From: Bacteroidia bacterium | GTDB lineage: Bacteria; Bacteroidota; Bacteroidia; Bacteroidales; BM520 | Assembly: GCA_009930445.1 (NCBI GenBank) | Contig: RZYD01000004.1 | Coordinates: 1 to 34,361 of the forward strand | Direction: 5' to 3' | DNA: 34,361 bases | Part shown: positions 9,487 through 18,780 of the stretch, in pieces | How the letters are laid out: every line of letters begins with the position of its first letter | Numbering within the stretch: the first letter of the stretch is position 1 | Position numbers and translations under genes: made by a program | Notes under the pieces: model-generated | What the model was told of the DNA's origin: nothing | Databases searched by the model: none | The model's input: the letters and a program-made list of their open reading frames with translations, nothing else

Positions 9487-10043
9487 AATAATTTTATAGT
9501 AATTAACATTTTTGAATAATCATCAGACCTAGCTACATATCGGTCAACGACCTTAAAATATAAATCTAATCTTTCTAAAAATAACTCCTCGTAGATTGAG
9601 GTTTTATGTTTTTCAGCAGGATTACCACCACACTCATCTTGTTCAACCACACCGAGAGGCACAACAATCATCATATACTTGAATATCCCCTTTAACCTAA
9701 CCAATAAATCAAACATCTCATTTTCCTCTAAATGCTCTAACACATCCCCAAAGATTGCGAGATCGTAGGTTTTCTTACTATCCCACCATTCCCTTATATC
9801 ACACTTCTCAACCACATTATAAATCCCCTCATACTTCAACCACTCAACAGACTTATCAAAAACTTCTAATCCTTTTAAAAAGATATTAGGTCCAAGAACT
9901 GAACGAGCTATCACTCCATACTTACCAAGACCAGCACCAAAATCAACGATAGTAGCAGGTTGTATTCTTTTTAAAATAACCTTAGCGACTTCATCTGTCA
10001 TCCCCCAACTTCCTCCTGTATTTTCAGGTTTTATCTTTTCCAT
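9483..10043 (-). CDS. SAM-dependent methyltransferase (class I-like)
   Basis: TIVDFGAGLGKYGVIAR...YDLAIFGDVLEHLEENE; 4-nt overlap with downstream GT. Confidence 0.75.
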   Translation of the reverse strand: MEKIKPENTGGSWGMTDEVAKVILKRIQPATIVDFGAGLGKYGVIARSVLGPNIFLKGLEVFDKSVEWLKYEGIYNVVEKCDIREWWDSKKTYDLAIFGDVLEHLEENEMFDLLVRLKGIFKYMMIVVPLGVVEQDECGGNPAEKHKTSIYEELFLERLDLYFKVVDRYVARSDDYSKMLITIKLL

Positions 10044-11515
10044 ATTTTCATAAAATCAACTTTATTAAAATCAATCACTTCACCCTTTTTCATCATTCTA
10101 TTATATAGGTCAGGATTTTCTAAAAGCATTTTCTTGTCATACTTTAGCTGTCTTTCCTTTTTAGCCTTTACATCCTCATCTCTCACATAACCAAAATGCT
10201 TTAAGATATATTCAGTTTCTTTCCTATTCTGATAAGCATATTTAGGTCCTGAACCACAGTGTAGATTTCTGTCATAGAACTTTTGTGATTGTTCGGGGCA
10301 ATATCTAAATAACCTGATATTCTTTTGCTGAGAAAACACCCCGTCAATTCTTACTTTATCCTCAGACCCCCAATAATGAGCCAAGACAAAATCATAGGCA
10401 ATACCACTATTGAGCAAACTGATAATAGCAGGTCTATTTAATTCCTCATCAAAGAACTCATCTGCGTCAATCGGGATAATTCCAAGAGGATTTTTAGAGA
10501 TAGCATATTGAGTAGCCCTCTCTCTTAATAAGTTCTCAGCCTTACCAAACAATTTGAATTTATGCTCGTAGATCGTGATAGGGTAATATTCTTTTAACCT
10601 TTTTAACTCTTTTATAGTTTTAGTATCTGAGTTATCACAGACAACAACTATCTCGTCAATTAGTTTCCTTTTAAATAAGTCAATAATTACTCTACTCATA
10701 TATCTGTCAGCCTCATTACCGACAATCATACTCCCGATTATTCTTTCCTTGTTTTTCCACTTTAAATTAAAATAAGCAAGACCATTATAATAATTAGAAC
10801 GCCAAAACTCAGACATAGTATTTACACTATCCTTGCCCTCGTGTTTGGCTTTAGCCTTGCTTACACAAATTTTATATCCTCGCCTTTTAACATTCTCACA
10901 TAAATCATTATCCTCAAACATAAAGAAAAATGTTTCATCAAATCCTCCAATCATCTCAAATAACTCTCTCCTAATACACATCACAGAGCCATTAAGACCC
11001 CAAGAGGTTTCAGAACAAGCAGTCCCGACCATTCCGACCTCACTATCACTAAAAGGCTTTAACAGATTATAGAAAAAACCACTCTCACTTAACTCAACAT
11101 CATCATTTAGGAATAAGATAAACTCTCCTAGTCCCTCATTTAACTTAGCCCCGTCATTACAGGCTTTAGCAAAACCCCCAACCTCAGGGCTAAACTTCCT
11201 CTCAATAACTTCAAGAGTAATTTTTTTCTGTTTTAAATATTTTTTAAGAACACCTAAACTAGCGATTGATTTCTTGTCCTTAGTAGGCACAACAACATCA
11301 ATAACTCCTCTTTGATATTTCTTGCCGAGAATATTACGCCCAGTCAATTTATCTCTCTCAACCTCATCAGGCATATAAACATCCTCCAGCAACTCAGTCT
11401 TTTTAACAATCTTATCTTTTTTTAATTGTTTATATTCCTCAGGGCTTACAGCTCTGACATCCCCTGGCACATAATTATCTTGACCTTTTAGATATTCCAC
11501 TAATATCTTGGTCAT
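10031..11515 (-). CDS. Glycosyltransferase with N-terminal capsid-adjacent-type small domain and a second GT-like half
   Basis: IDVVVPTKDK...FILFLNDDVELSESG...GGFDETFFFMFEDNDLC; second half GNEADRYMSRVI...IPIDADEFF. Confidence 0.8.
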   Translation of the reverse strand: MTKILVEYLKGQDNYVPGDVRAVSPEEYKQLKKDKIVKKTELLEDVYMPDEVERDKLTGRNILGKKYQRGVIDVVVPTKDKKSIASLGVLKKYLKQKKITLEVIERKFSPEVGGFAKACNDGAKLNEGLGEFILFLNDDVELSESGFFYNLLKPFSDSEVGMVGTACSETSWGLNGSVMCIRRELFEMIGGFDETFFFMFEDNDLCENVKRRGYKICVSKAKAKHEGKDSVNTMSEFWRSNYYNGLAYFNLKWKNKERIIGSMIVGNEADRYMSRVIIDLFKRKLIDEIVVVCDNSDTKTIKELKRLKEYYPITIYEHKFKLFGKAENLLRERATQYAISKNPLGIIPIDADEFFDEELNRPAIISLLNSGIAYDFVLAHYWGSEDKVRIDGVFSQQKNIRLFRYCPEQSQKFYDRNLHCGSGPKYAYQNRKETEYILKHFGYVRDEDVKAKKERQLKYDKKMLLENPDLYNRMMKKGEVIDFNKVDFMKIWKR

Positions 11516-11521
11516 AATTTT

Positions 11522-11701
11522 TTACTTAGATTTTTTATACTCTTTAGCAAATCCTTTCTTAATAAATTTCTCTGCTAAACTTTTGTTAAAACCAGCAACC
11601 TCACCTTTGATATAAGGGGTATGTGGTTTAACGAACTCAATTAAAACCAATTTCTTAGTTTCCTTTTTTTCCTCTTTGTTAGAGGTGTTTTGTCTTGCCA
11701 T
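11522..11701 (-). CDS. Small protein next to the major capsid gene (not in the ORF track)
   Basis: ATG at 11701: MARQNTSNKEEKKETKKLVLIEFVKPHTPYIKGEVAGFNKSLAEKFIKKGFAKEYKKSK*. Confidence 0.8.
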   Translation of the reverse strand: MARQNTSNKEEKKETKKLVLIEFVKPHTPYIKGEVAGFNKSLAEKFIKKGFAKEYKKSK

Positions 11702-11763
11702 AAATTTAGATTATTAAGTTAATTAGCTTACGAGGTCCACCTCAAAAGAGATGAACCTTAAAG

Positions 11764-12825
11764 CTATTTAACACCAGTCATTTTCTTACAAGCGGCAGGA
11801 AGTGTATAAACACCGTCCACAGCTTCAGCAACAACTAGCTCAACTTGTAACTTAGATAGGACTTTGTCTGTATCAACAAACATTTTTTCTCCGTCCTTAA
11901 TCCAGTAATACCACATATCACCGAAATAGATTTCTGTGGTATCAGCAGAACTTCCTAAATTAGCAGGGATGTCAGCACTTTCAACCAAAGGTTTGCCTAA
12001 TACTTTAGTAGTATTAAAGTCAAAAATTGGTCTACCGTTGTCATCCTCTACATTTAGAATAGCCTGCATTCCAAGTGAGGAAGTTAAGAATACTGCGTTA
12101 TCACGATATTGTTCATCTAGAGCAAAATATAGTTTAACCATATCTTTATACTCTAAAGCTGAACCAGCCTGAGCAATAGTGCCAGTCAAAGAAGCAGATC
12201 GTAGACCTGTAGGCTTAGCGTCACCGTCACCAGCAACGAAAGCACTTTCCTCTTTGTTTCTTAACGAACGAGCACACAATTCACCAACATAGTTAACGAT
12301 ATTATATGCTGAGGTATTTAACAACTTACGAGGAATAAGAACTCTAGCCGCTAAATAGTAATCCCCAAGAGTTTTCTTGTTTAAAGTAGGATTGCTTTCA
12401 GTGATAGTTTCGTTCTCATCTACCCAATAACCTGTAACACCTGTCCCCTCAGTAGGTAATTGAAAATTACCTGACATTTGGAAAACAAAAGCCAACTTAC
12501 GCATTTTGGCAATTTTATCTTTGGCTTGTAAGATAAAAGAGCTTAATTCGGTAGGCACAGCGTAACCGAATGATTCAGTATCAGAGTCAATAGCTTTCTT
12601 TTCAAACTCAGCAGATTTCTGCTCACTACATACTTCTTTGATGAAGTTAGCAGATTTCTCTAAATTTTCCTCGTCACTATTAACTTTAACTTCGTCTTTT
12701 AAAGTGCCTTTGACCTCATCAAGGACTTCCTTTTTAAGGTCAGGGATTATTTCTTTAATCCCGTCAGCCATTATGGATTTTAATTCCTCCATAGTGACCT
12801 CTTTGATTTCATTTTTTTCACTCAT
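11764..12825 (-). CDS. Major capsid protein, HK97 fold, with charged N-terminal delta-like region
   Basis: FGYAVPTELSSFILQAKDKIAKMRKLAFVFQMSG...RVLIPRKLLNTS...YFGDMWYYWI. Confidence 0.9.
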   Translation of the reverse strand: MSEKNEIKEVTMEELKSIMADGIKEIIPDLKKEVLDEVKGTLKDEVKVNSDEENLEKSANFIKEVCSEQKSAEFEKKAIDSDTESFGYAVPTELSSFILQAKDKIAKMRKLAFVFQMSGNFQLPTEGTGVTGYWVDENETITESNPTLNKKTLGDYYLAARVLIPRKLLNTSAYNIVNYVGELCARSLRNKEESAFVAGDGDAKPTGLRSASLTGTIAQAGSALEYKDMVKLYFALDEQYRDNAVFLTSSLGMQAILNVEDDNGRPIFDFNTTKVLGKPLVESADIPANLGSSADTTEIYFGDMWYYWIKDGEKMFVDTDKVLSKLQVELVVAEAVDGVYTLPAACKKMTGVK

Positions 12826-12842
12826 AAAATTAAAGATTAAAA

Positions 12843-13676
12843 TTATTTAGATTTTGTTATCCTAAGCAAATATTGACTTGATTTCAAATTCTGCTTAGCA
12901 ACTTGTCTAATACGGAGGATTTTTTTATCAGGGTTGCTATTGCCCTCTCCGTTATCAGCTACGACCTTTGTTTTGTGAGCCTTAATCTCACTAATATGTT
13001 TTTTTAAAAACTTTCTACTCATAGGCATTACCCAACATTTCTTTTCTCCATTCTCACGGTAATAAACCTTTAACTCTTTTTTCTTAACATCAATCTTAGT
13101 ATAATCAGCCTTGATGATTTTTTCTTTCTTTTCCTCTTTCTCTTTTTCCTCATCTTTCTTTTCAGTTTTCTTTTTATCATCCTTTACATTTATCAATTCA
13201 GTATCAGGATTAGCACCAGCTAAAACAGGTGACCATTCGTAAAGACGAGCCTTTGTGATAACTCTAATATCAGGGTCATCCTCACTCCACTCATAACCAA
13301 GAACTCTAAAGCCGATTGAGAACTCATCAACAGTTCCAAATTTCAAATCACTATAAGCCTCTTTACCTCTTTGAGTTTCTAAATTGAATTGTCCTTTAAT
13401 ATATAAACCTTTCTCATCCTCACGAGCCTCCAAAGTCTTAGCAATAGGCTGGTCCCAATTATGAGCCCAAACTCCCTTAGGGAATTTCTTAGCAAGGCTT
13501 TCAGCGAAAGCACCTCTTTTAATAATATCTCCCACTAGGTCAACATTATCAAAAATACTAACATAAGCCTCAACAATACCTTTCTCATCATCAGCTTTAC
13601 TTTCAATGATTTTGAGTTTCACAGGTAAAATGACTTTTATGTCTGCCTTTGCCTCAGCATTATTTTTTTTGCTCAT
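12843..13676 (-). CDS. HK97-family prohead protease
   Basis: GIVEAYVSIFDNVDLVGDIIKRGAFAESLAKKFPKGVWAHNWDQPIAKTLE...DEFSIGFRVL. Confidence 0.9.
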   Translation of the reverse strand: MSKKNNAEAKADIKVILPVKLKIIESKADDEKGIVEAYVSIFDNVDLVGDIIKRGAFAESLAKKFPKGVWAHNWDQPIAKTLEAREDEKGLYIKGQFNLETQRGKEAYSDLKFGTVDEFSIGFRVLGYEWSEDDPDIRVITKARLYEWSPVLAGANPDTELINVKDDKKKTEKKDEEKEKEEKKEKIIKADYTKIDVKKKELKVYYRENGEKKCWVMPMSRKFLKKHISEIKAHKTKVVADNGEGNSNPDKKILRIRQVAKQNLKSSQYLLRITKSK

Positions 13677-13712
13677 ATTTTTAACTTAGTTAAATTATTT
13701 CTATATATCTTG

Positions 13713-13741
13713 ATTATAGCAGGAAATCAAAAAACTGACAA
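13713..13741 (-). promoter_or_regulatory. Sigma70-like promoter TTGTCA-N17-TATAAT
   Basis: plus strand ATTATA 13713-13718, 17 nt, TGACAA 13736-13741. Confidence 0.7.
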
Positions 13742-13803
13742 CATTATTCGCCTCTTTTCTTTTTGATTTCTTTAATAGTTTTAGACATATATATTTTTAA
13801 TTA

Positions 13804-15879
13804 TTAAATAGGCACAATATCACATTTACAATTAGGATGAACTGGTATCTCTCCTTGAATACTTTTCATAGTCCACTGGTTCTGTGATTTTGCTACACAC
13901 TCCTCACAAGCCCCAGGGCTTAATAACCACTCAGCCTCGTTAAAACCATAATACATATAGGTTTGTAGATGAGCCTCAGTAATTCCTCTAGCAGTTTCAG
14001 TCCTAGCAATCATCTCAGCTCTAGTATCACCAGCAAAGCTGAATACCTTTCTTACCCTCTTAGTTAACTCACCGATATTCTCTCCCTGAGCAATACCCTC
14101 CCTGATCGTGGTATCAAAGGCAGTGATAGTAGTGTCATTTATATTCTTACCAATTTCCTCACCAACTTTATCCAACCACTCTCTTAAGAACTGAAAATCA
14201 GATATAGCAGGTTGGTTTATCAATTCACTAGCTTGTTTAGCACCTCTCATCACGGTTTCATACATTAGAGGATTGATTATCTCAATAGTGGCACTTAACT
14301 CATCCTCTACATCAATACCAATATCCTCAGCAACACTCTTTTTAACTTTCTCTAATTTAGCTATAAACCTGCCCTCCTGAGCCTTAAAGAACTTTTTAAA
14401 TGTATCAGACCATATTTTCTCTAAACTCTCCTCCTCAGCCATTCTAGCCTTATACCAAGCCTCAACAACATCCTTACTCAACTCTAGTTTTTTTTTTGGT
14501 TCAGCCTTTTTATCAACTAACTTAAAAACAACTTTCTTTTTACCCTCTAAAATCTCATAGGCTTTCTTAGTGGCTTTCTCAGATAATTTCTTATTTCTTA
14601 ACTTTCTATTTAAAATCATTTTCTTAACATATTTCTCAGTCTTAAGGTCAACTCTACCCTCATCCATTTTCCTAGCGTCACCAATCTTTAAAATCTCAGC
14701 AGATTTTTTCTCTCCACCAATCATAGGTAAAGAAGTAAGAGGCATATAAATATACTCTCCCCCCTTGATAGGAGTAAGTCCGTCCATTTCTCTGACCTCA
14801 TTAACGGTCCTCCAACGATTAACGCTTTCAGTCTTTTTCTTTAACTCTATTTCCTCATCCTCTTTGGCAAGAGGCTCAAAGCCTAACCAAATATCATCAT
14901 CAAACTTAGGCACTAAAAACTCATTCAACTGCTCACAGATTTCAGTAGCCAAAGGTTCTAAAGTCCATTTATTAAACTGATATTCCCCAGCGACAGCAGA
15001 GGCTCTATTTACATCATCAAAAGTCATCAAAGATTTCGGCACTCCAAATATTCCAAGTATCTCATCTCTGTTTAACTTACGACCCTCAATAAATTCTAAA
15101 TCACGAGGAGGGATGACATTAGGTTTAAACTTCATACCACCTTGTAATATCTGAATTTTATGAGCATTTTCAAACCCTGCCATTTTAGCCTTAGACTTTT
15201 TCTCTAATCTCTTAATTTCTTTATTATCCAATATTTCCTCAGTTTCTAAAAAACCACTAGAGATCGCACCCTCTTTCAAAAGATTGTTATTAGATTGAAG
15301 CATATAGTCATCATTCTCAGCAGTCATTCTTACAGCCTCAATAATACCAATACCTTTGTCAGGATTTTTAGGATTATAATTTTTTAAAAAGATAACTTGG
15401 TTCGGGCTATACTCTCGTTTATAAGTCCCAATCTCATAAACATACTTAACCACATTACCCTCTTTATCTTTCTCTGCTTTAAAATACTCAGGTCTAGCAA
15501 TATACATCTGAGTAGGATTATTCCCGTTCTTATCTCCACCCTCTAATATCCAGGGTGAAGCACCTAACAAATCTCTATACACAACACTCAACTGAATAAA
15601 ATTATATTTAGTCATTTGAGAGTTAACCCTATTTAACAATTCAAGGACTGGATGTTCCAAGACCTCAAACACTTTATCTCCTTTTAATTTATATGCCTTA
15701 AATTCAATCTGAGCCAAACCCATAGACCTACGAGCAACACAACCATAAACCCAGCTCTTATAAAAATCTAAAGCGTCATTCTTAGTGACGATATTAGACA
15801 TTATGCCTGAGTTATAAAAAAAGGAATAAGGCACGCCTTTCTTTTCACCGAGATTAAAGATTTTACTAAATAGTCCCAT
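13804..15879 (-). CDS. Portal protein fused to C-terminal MuF-like head morphogenesis domain
   Basis: Portal region (EILGIFGVPKSLMTFDDVNRASAVAGEYQFNKWTLEPL) plus C-term IARTETARGITEAHLQTY...CEECVAKSQNQWTMKSIQGEIPVHPNCKCDIVPI. Confidence 0.88.
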   Translation of the reverse strand: MGLFSKIFNLGEKKGVPYSFFYNSGIMSNIVTKNDALDFYKSWVYGCVARRSMGLAQIEFKAYKLKGDKVFEVLEHPVLELLNRVNSQMTKYNFIQLSVVYRDLLGASPWILEGGDKNGNNPTQMYIARPEYFKAEKDKEGNVVKYVYEIGTYKREYSPNQVIFLKNYNPKNPDKGIGIIEAVRMTAENDDYMLQSNNNLLKEGAISSGFLETEEILDNKEIKRLEKKSKAKMAGFENAHKIQILQGGMKFKPNVIPPRDLEFIEGRKLNRDEILGIFGVPKSLMTFDDVNRASAVAGEYQFNKWTLEPLATEICEQLNEFLVPKFDDDIWLGFEPLAKEDEEIELKKKTESVNRWRTVNEVREMDGLTPIKGGEYIYMPLTSLPMIGGEKKSAEILKIGDARKMDEGRVDLKTEKYVKKMILNRKLRNKKLSEKATKKAYEILEGKKKVVFKLVDKKAEPKKKLELSKDVVEAWYKARMAEEESLEKIWSDTFKKFFKAQEGRFIAKLEKVKKSVAEDIGIDVEDELSATIEIINPLMYETVMRGAKQASELINQPAISDFQFLREWLDKVGEEIGKNINDTTITAFDTTIREGIAQGENIGELTKRVRKVFSFAGDTRAEMIARTETARGITEAHLQTYMYYGFNEAEWLLSPGACEECVAKSQNQWTMKSIQGEIPVHPNCKCDIVPI

Positions 15880-15907
15880 ATTATTTTTAATAATTTTAAC
15901 TATCTAA

Positions 15908-15936
15908 ATTATAGCACTATACCCACAATTTGACAA
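15908..15936 (-). promoter_or_regulatory. Sigma70-like promoter TTGTCA-N17-TATAAT upstream of portal gene
   Basis: plus strand ATTATA 15908-15913, 17 nt, TGACAA 15931-15936. Confidence 0.7.
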
Positions 15937-15938
15937 TA

Positions 15939-17321
15939 TTATTCAAGAGTAATTATATCTAAAACTCTTTTAGGCTTAACCAAACTATACATCCTCATCA
16001 TAACCATATCAGCATAGTCAGGAGATCGTCCAATATTCTCTTTAATTTTATCCTTACCGACTAAATAAATCTTTCCGTCTTTATCTACATCTCTCTGCTT
16101 AATCTGTCCCAATTCCTCAATATACTCATCTTTGGCTTTACTATCAAAAGCCTCCTCATCCACACCTAACTCACCAGCCTCCATAACCTCAGCTAATTTA
16201 AAATAGCACTGAGTTTTAAGGTTTCCATAATTCTCATAGAACTCACCTCTCTTTTTCCTTAACTCATCTTGCTTAGTGAGAACAGGTGACGAGCCATTTA
16301 TAAATCCAATACACCCCTTAATATTATCAACTACTCCACCACCAACTCCGTCCTCATCTAAAATGATATGACTGGTCCTGACTTTATACTTCTGAGCCAA
16401 CTTCTTGATATACTTGGCACTCTCTAAAGTGCTACTCCTTATCTCATAGGGAATAATAAACACCTTGACTAATTGTAAGCCCTCCCATAGACCGACAGGC
16501 ATATTATCTCTACCCTTACGAGATACATCACCAGTAAGCCACCTATCCCTCTTGTCATTAACCTTTTGCTTAAATTGGTCCTGAATAACATCAAGGTCAA
16601 ACAGACAAGCAGGGTCATCATCATACTCCCAATTACCATTTAACAATCTCTCCCGAGTATTTTTATCTTTAATCGCCTTTAACTGAGCAATATAATGTTT
16701 TGAGATGAACGGGTTGTCTTTAGCCAAAGCTCTAATAAAGGCTTTCCCTCTCTCCAATATCCCGTCTTTAAAAGGCTTATAAAAATAAGTATAGACCCAA
16801 CCCTTAGAGGGATTACAGGTCCCCAATAACTTAGGGATTAAACCATACTCATCTAATTTAAAACGAATACGAGATTTTATCACTTCCCAAGCCTTGAAAG
16901 TAATCTGATTAACCTCATCAATAAAAGCGCCAGTCAATTCCAAAGAACCTAACTCATCATAATTCGGGTCACTAGGCTGATGAGCCAAATCAGCTAACAA
17001 CACCTCACTCTTATTGATAAACTTAATTAGTCCGTCCTGAGCATTATAAGTAAAATGAACTCCCTGCTTTAACCCCCACTTATGACAGACCTCAAAAAAA
17101 GTCTTTAGGGTAGTTTCCTTTAACCTCTTTAATTTTTTACGACCTATCAGCCAACGAGTTCCTTTATAGGTGATAGCCATTTTAATAATCCAAGCACAAC
17201 CTAAAAAAGACTTAGCCCCACCTGCCCCACCACCAAACACAATCTCAGTGGTCACATCATCAGCAAGATAAGCCCAAGCCTCTTTTTGTTTTTCTGTTTG
17301 TTCCCATTTAATCTTTGCCAT
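15939..17321 (-). CDS. terL: Terminase large subunit
   Basis: VFGGGAGGAKSFLGCAWII (Walker A-like), GAFIDEVNQI, ...ILDEDGVGGGVVDNIKG... nuclease region. Confidence 0.93.
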   Translation of the reverse strand: MAKIKWEQTEKQKEAWAYLADDVTTEIVFGGGAGGAKSFLGCAWIIKMAITYKGTRWLIGRKKLKRLKETTLKTFFEVCHKWGLKQGVHFTYNAQDGLIKFINKSEVLLADLAHQPSDPNYDELGSLELTGAFIDEVNQITFKAWEVIKSRIRFKLDEYGLIPKLLGTCNPSKGWVYTYFYKPFKDGILERGKAFIRALAKDNPFISKHYIAQLKAIKDKNTRERLLNGNWEYDDDPACLFDLDVIQDQFKQKVNDKRDRWLTGDVSRKGRDNMPVGLWEGLQLVKVFIIPYEIRSSTLESAKYIKKLAQKYKVRTSHIILDEDGVGGGVVDNIKGCIGFINGSSPVLTKQDELRKKRGEFYENYGNLKTQCYFKLAEVMEAGELGVDEEAFDSKAKDEYIEELGQIKQRDVDKDGKIYLVGKDKIKENIGRSPDYADMVMMRMYSLVKPKRVLDIITLE

Positions 17322-17847
17322 TTTCGCTTTTCTTAGTAGTTATAATAAACTCAAAAGGCTCTAAATCCTCATCCTGACCTAACCCAACCTTTTGGCGATA
17401 CTTTTTCATTTTCCTGCCAGCATAAAAACGAACCATAGAACCGTCACCTTTTATAATCCCCTGTTTAATCTTATCATCAACTATTGTATCAAAACTATCA
17501 TCAATTTCATCAACGGCTTTTTTAAATTCCTCATCCTCCTTATACCAATTATAAAAAGTGACATTTGAAATCTTTACTTTAGCACAGGCATTAGTCACAA
17601 TCCCAAAACTATCTTTAAGAGCATCCAAAAACTTAGCCTTATTTTTAGCAGTCTTTTCCTTTTCCTTACTCCTATCTCTCCCTAATTTATCCTTAGGCTT
17701 AGGGGTTGTTAAATCTGTTAAATCTGTCTTTTTCTTTTTACTCCCTTTTTTAGCAACACTTTTCTTAGCCGAACTCTTTTTCGGTTTTTTTTTGCTTGAT
17801 ATTTCTATACTAGGCAGACTATTTTTTTGTTCTTTTTTTCTTGGCAT
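17308..17847 (-). CDS. terS: Terminase small subunit, Lys-rich N-terminus
   Basis: DSFGIVTNACAKVKISNVTFYNWYKEDEEFKKAVDEI HTH; adjacent to terL. Confidence 0.8.
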   Translation of the reverse strand: MPRKKEQKNSLPSIEISSKKKPKKSSAKKSVAKKGSKKKKTDLTDLTTPKPKDKLGRDRSKEKEKTAKNKAKFLDALKDSFGIVTNACAKVKISNVTFYNWYKEDEEFKKAVDEIDDSFDTIVDDKIKQGIIKGDGSMVRFYAGRKMKKYRQKVGLGQDEDLEPFEFIITTKKSENGKD

Positions 17848-18061
17848 ACTTCATTAAAGTTTTAATTACTCCATATAGAAAATTAGTGAGAACTACTACA
17901 ACGATTGCCTCTCCCATAGATAGCTCTATTCCTAGTAGGCTTAAGAACCATTTACCGATTGAGGCTTCTATCCATACAATCCCGATCGTGATAAATATAG
18001 CAGTAACCCAAATTTTCTTTACTCTCTTTTTCCAAAGTTTATTTATTGTTTCCTTGTCCAT
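17819..18061 (-). CDS. Small two-TM membrane protein (holin-like?)
   Basis: IWVTAIFITIGIVWIEASI...GEAIVVVVLTNFLYGVIKTLM. Confidence 0.55.
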   Translation of the reverse strand: MDKETINKLWKKRVKKIWVTAIFITIGIVWIEASIGKWFLSLLGIELSMGEAIVVVVLTNFLYGVIKTLMKYAKKKRTKK

Positions 18062-18067
18062 ATATCT

Positions 18068-18559
18068 TTATTTAATTTTATTTTGATAGGCATATTTTCC
18101 ATACAATTCTCTAGCTTTTTTATTATACCAAATACCTGCTTCTCTCTCTGTTAAAAATTTTTTTTTATATCTTTTATCATTTTTTTTTATATCTGCTACC
18201 CATTTTTTACGACCTTGATATGTTCTTGAAAAAGACACTCCCTTATATTTTGATGTTGGCTTTCCACCTAAATAACCTCTTTTCTTTTTATTTTCAAAAT
18301 GATTTTTTTCGCTTATTGATATTAAAACCAGATTACATTTTCTATTATCAAGCTGATTTCCGTTCTTATATAATACTTTTTTATTATTCTGAGTCATTAT
18401 TACAAATTTCCACATAGGGATAACTATAGTCTTTCGGTCAACACCAAATTCTCTGAATACTGTGTTATTATTCGTTACCCAATTAAATCTATTAAGATAC
18501 TTATAATCATCATCATCTACAATAGCATATTTACCTCTTTTTAATTTAATCTTTTTCAT
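18068..18559 (-). CDS. HNH/AP2-type homing-endonuclease-like protein
   Basis: KNGNQLDNRKCNLVL plus AP2-like SKYKGVSFSRTYQGRKKWVADIKKNDKRYKKKFLTEREAGIWYNKKARELYG. Confidence 0.85.
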   Translation of the reverse strand: MKKIKLKRGKYAIVDDDDYKYLNRFNWVTNNNTVFREFGVDRKTIVIPMWKFVIMTQNNKKVLYKNGNQLDNRKCNLVLISISEKNHFENKKKRGYLGGKPTSKYKGVSFSRTYQGRKKWVADIKKNDKRYKKKFLTEREAGIWYNKKARELYGKYAYQNKIK

Positions 18560-18560
18560 A

Positions 18561-18776
18561 CTAATTGCTAGTGATACATACTATCTTAGTTATTCCTGTC
18601 ATTCCTCCATATCCATTATACTGCCATACCTCTCCAACAAGCAAACCAGCCTCGTGGCATTTATTAGTTTCAGCAATTATCTCATCATTAGTCATAATCC
18701 TTGACTGAGCAGACGAACACCCAGCTAATATAATAGGCATTACCAAGATAAATAAAATTAAAATTACTTTTTTCAT
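18561..18776 (-). CDS. Small phage-encoded lipoprotein
   Basis: MKKVILILFILVMPIILAGCSS: signal peptide with lipobox ILAGC. Confidence 0.75.
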   Translation of the reverse strand: MKKVILILFILVMPIILAGCSSAQSRIMTNDEIIAETNKCHEAGLLVGEVWQYNGYGGMTGITKIVCITSN

Positions 18777-18780
18777 ATAG

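Noticed and set aside
13740-13800. 14-codon ORF MSKTIKEIKKKRGE upstream of the prohead protease gene
   Set aside because: Too short and without independent support.
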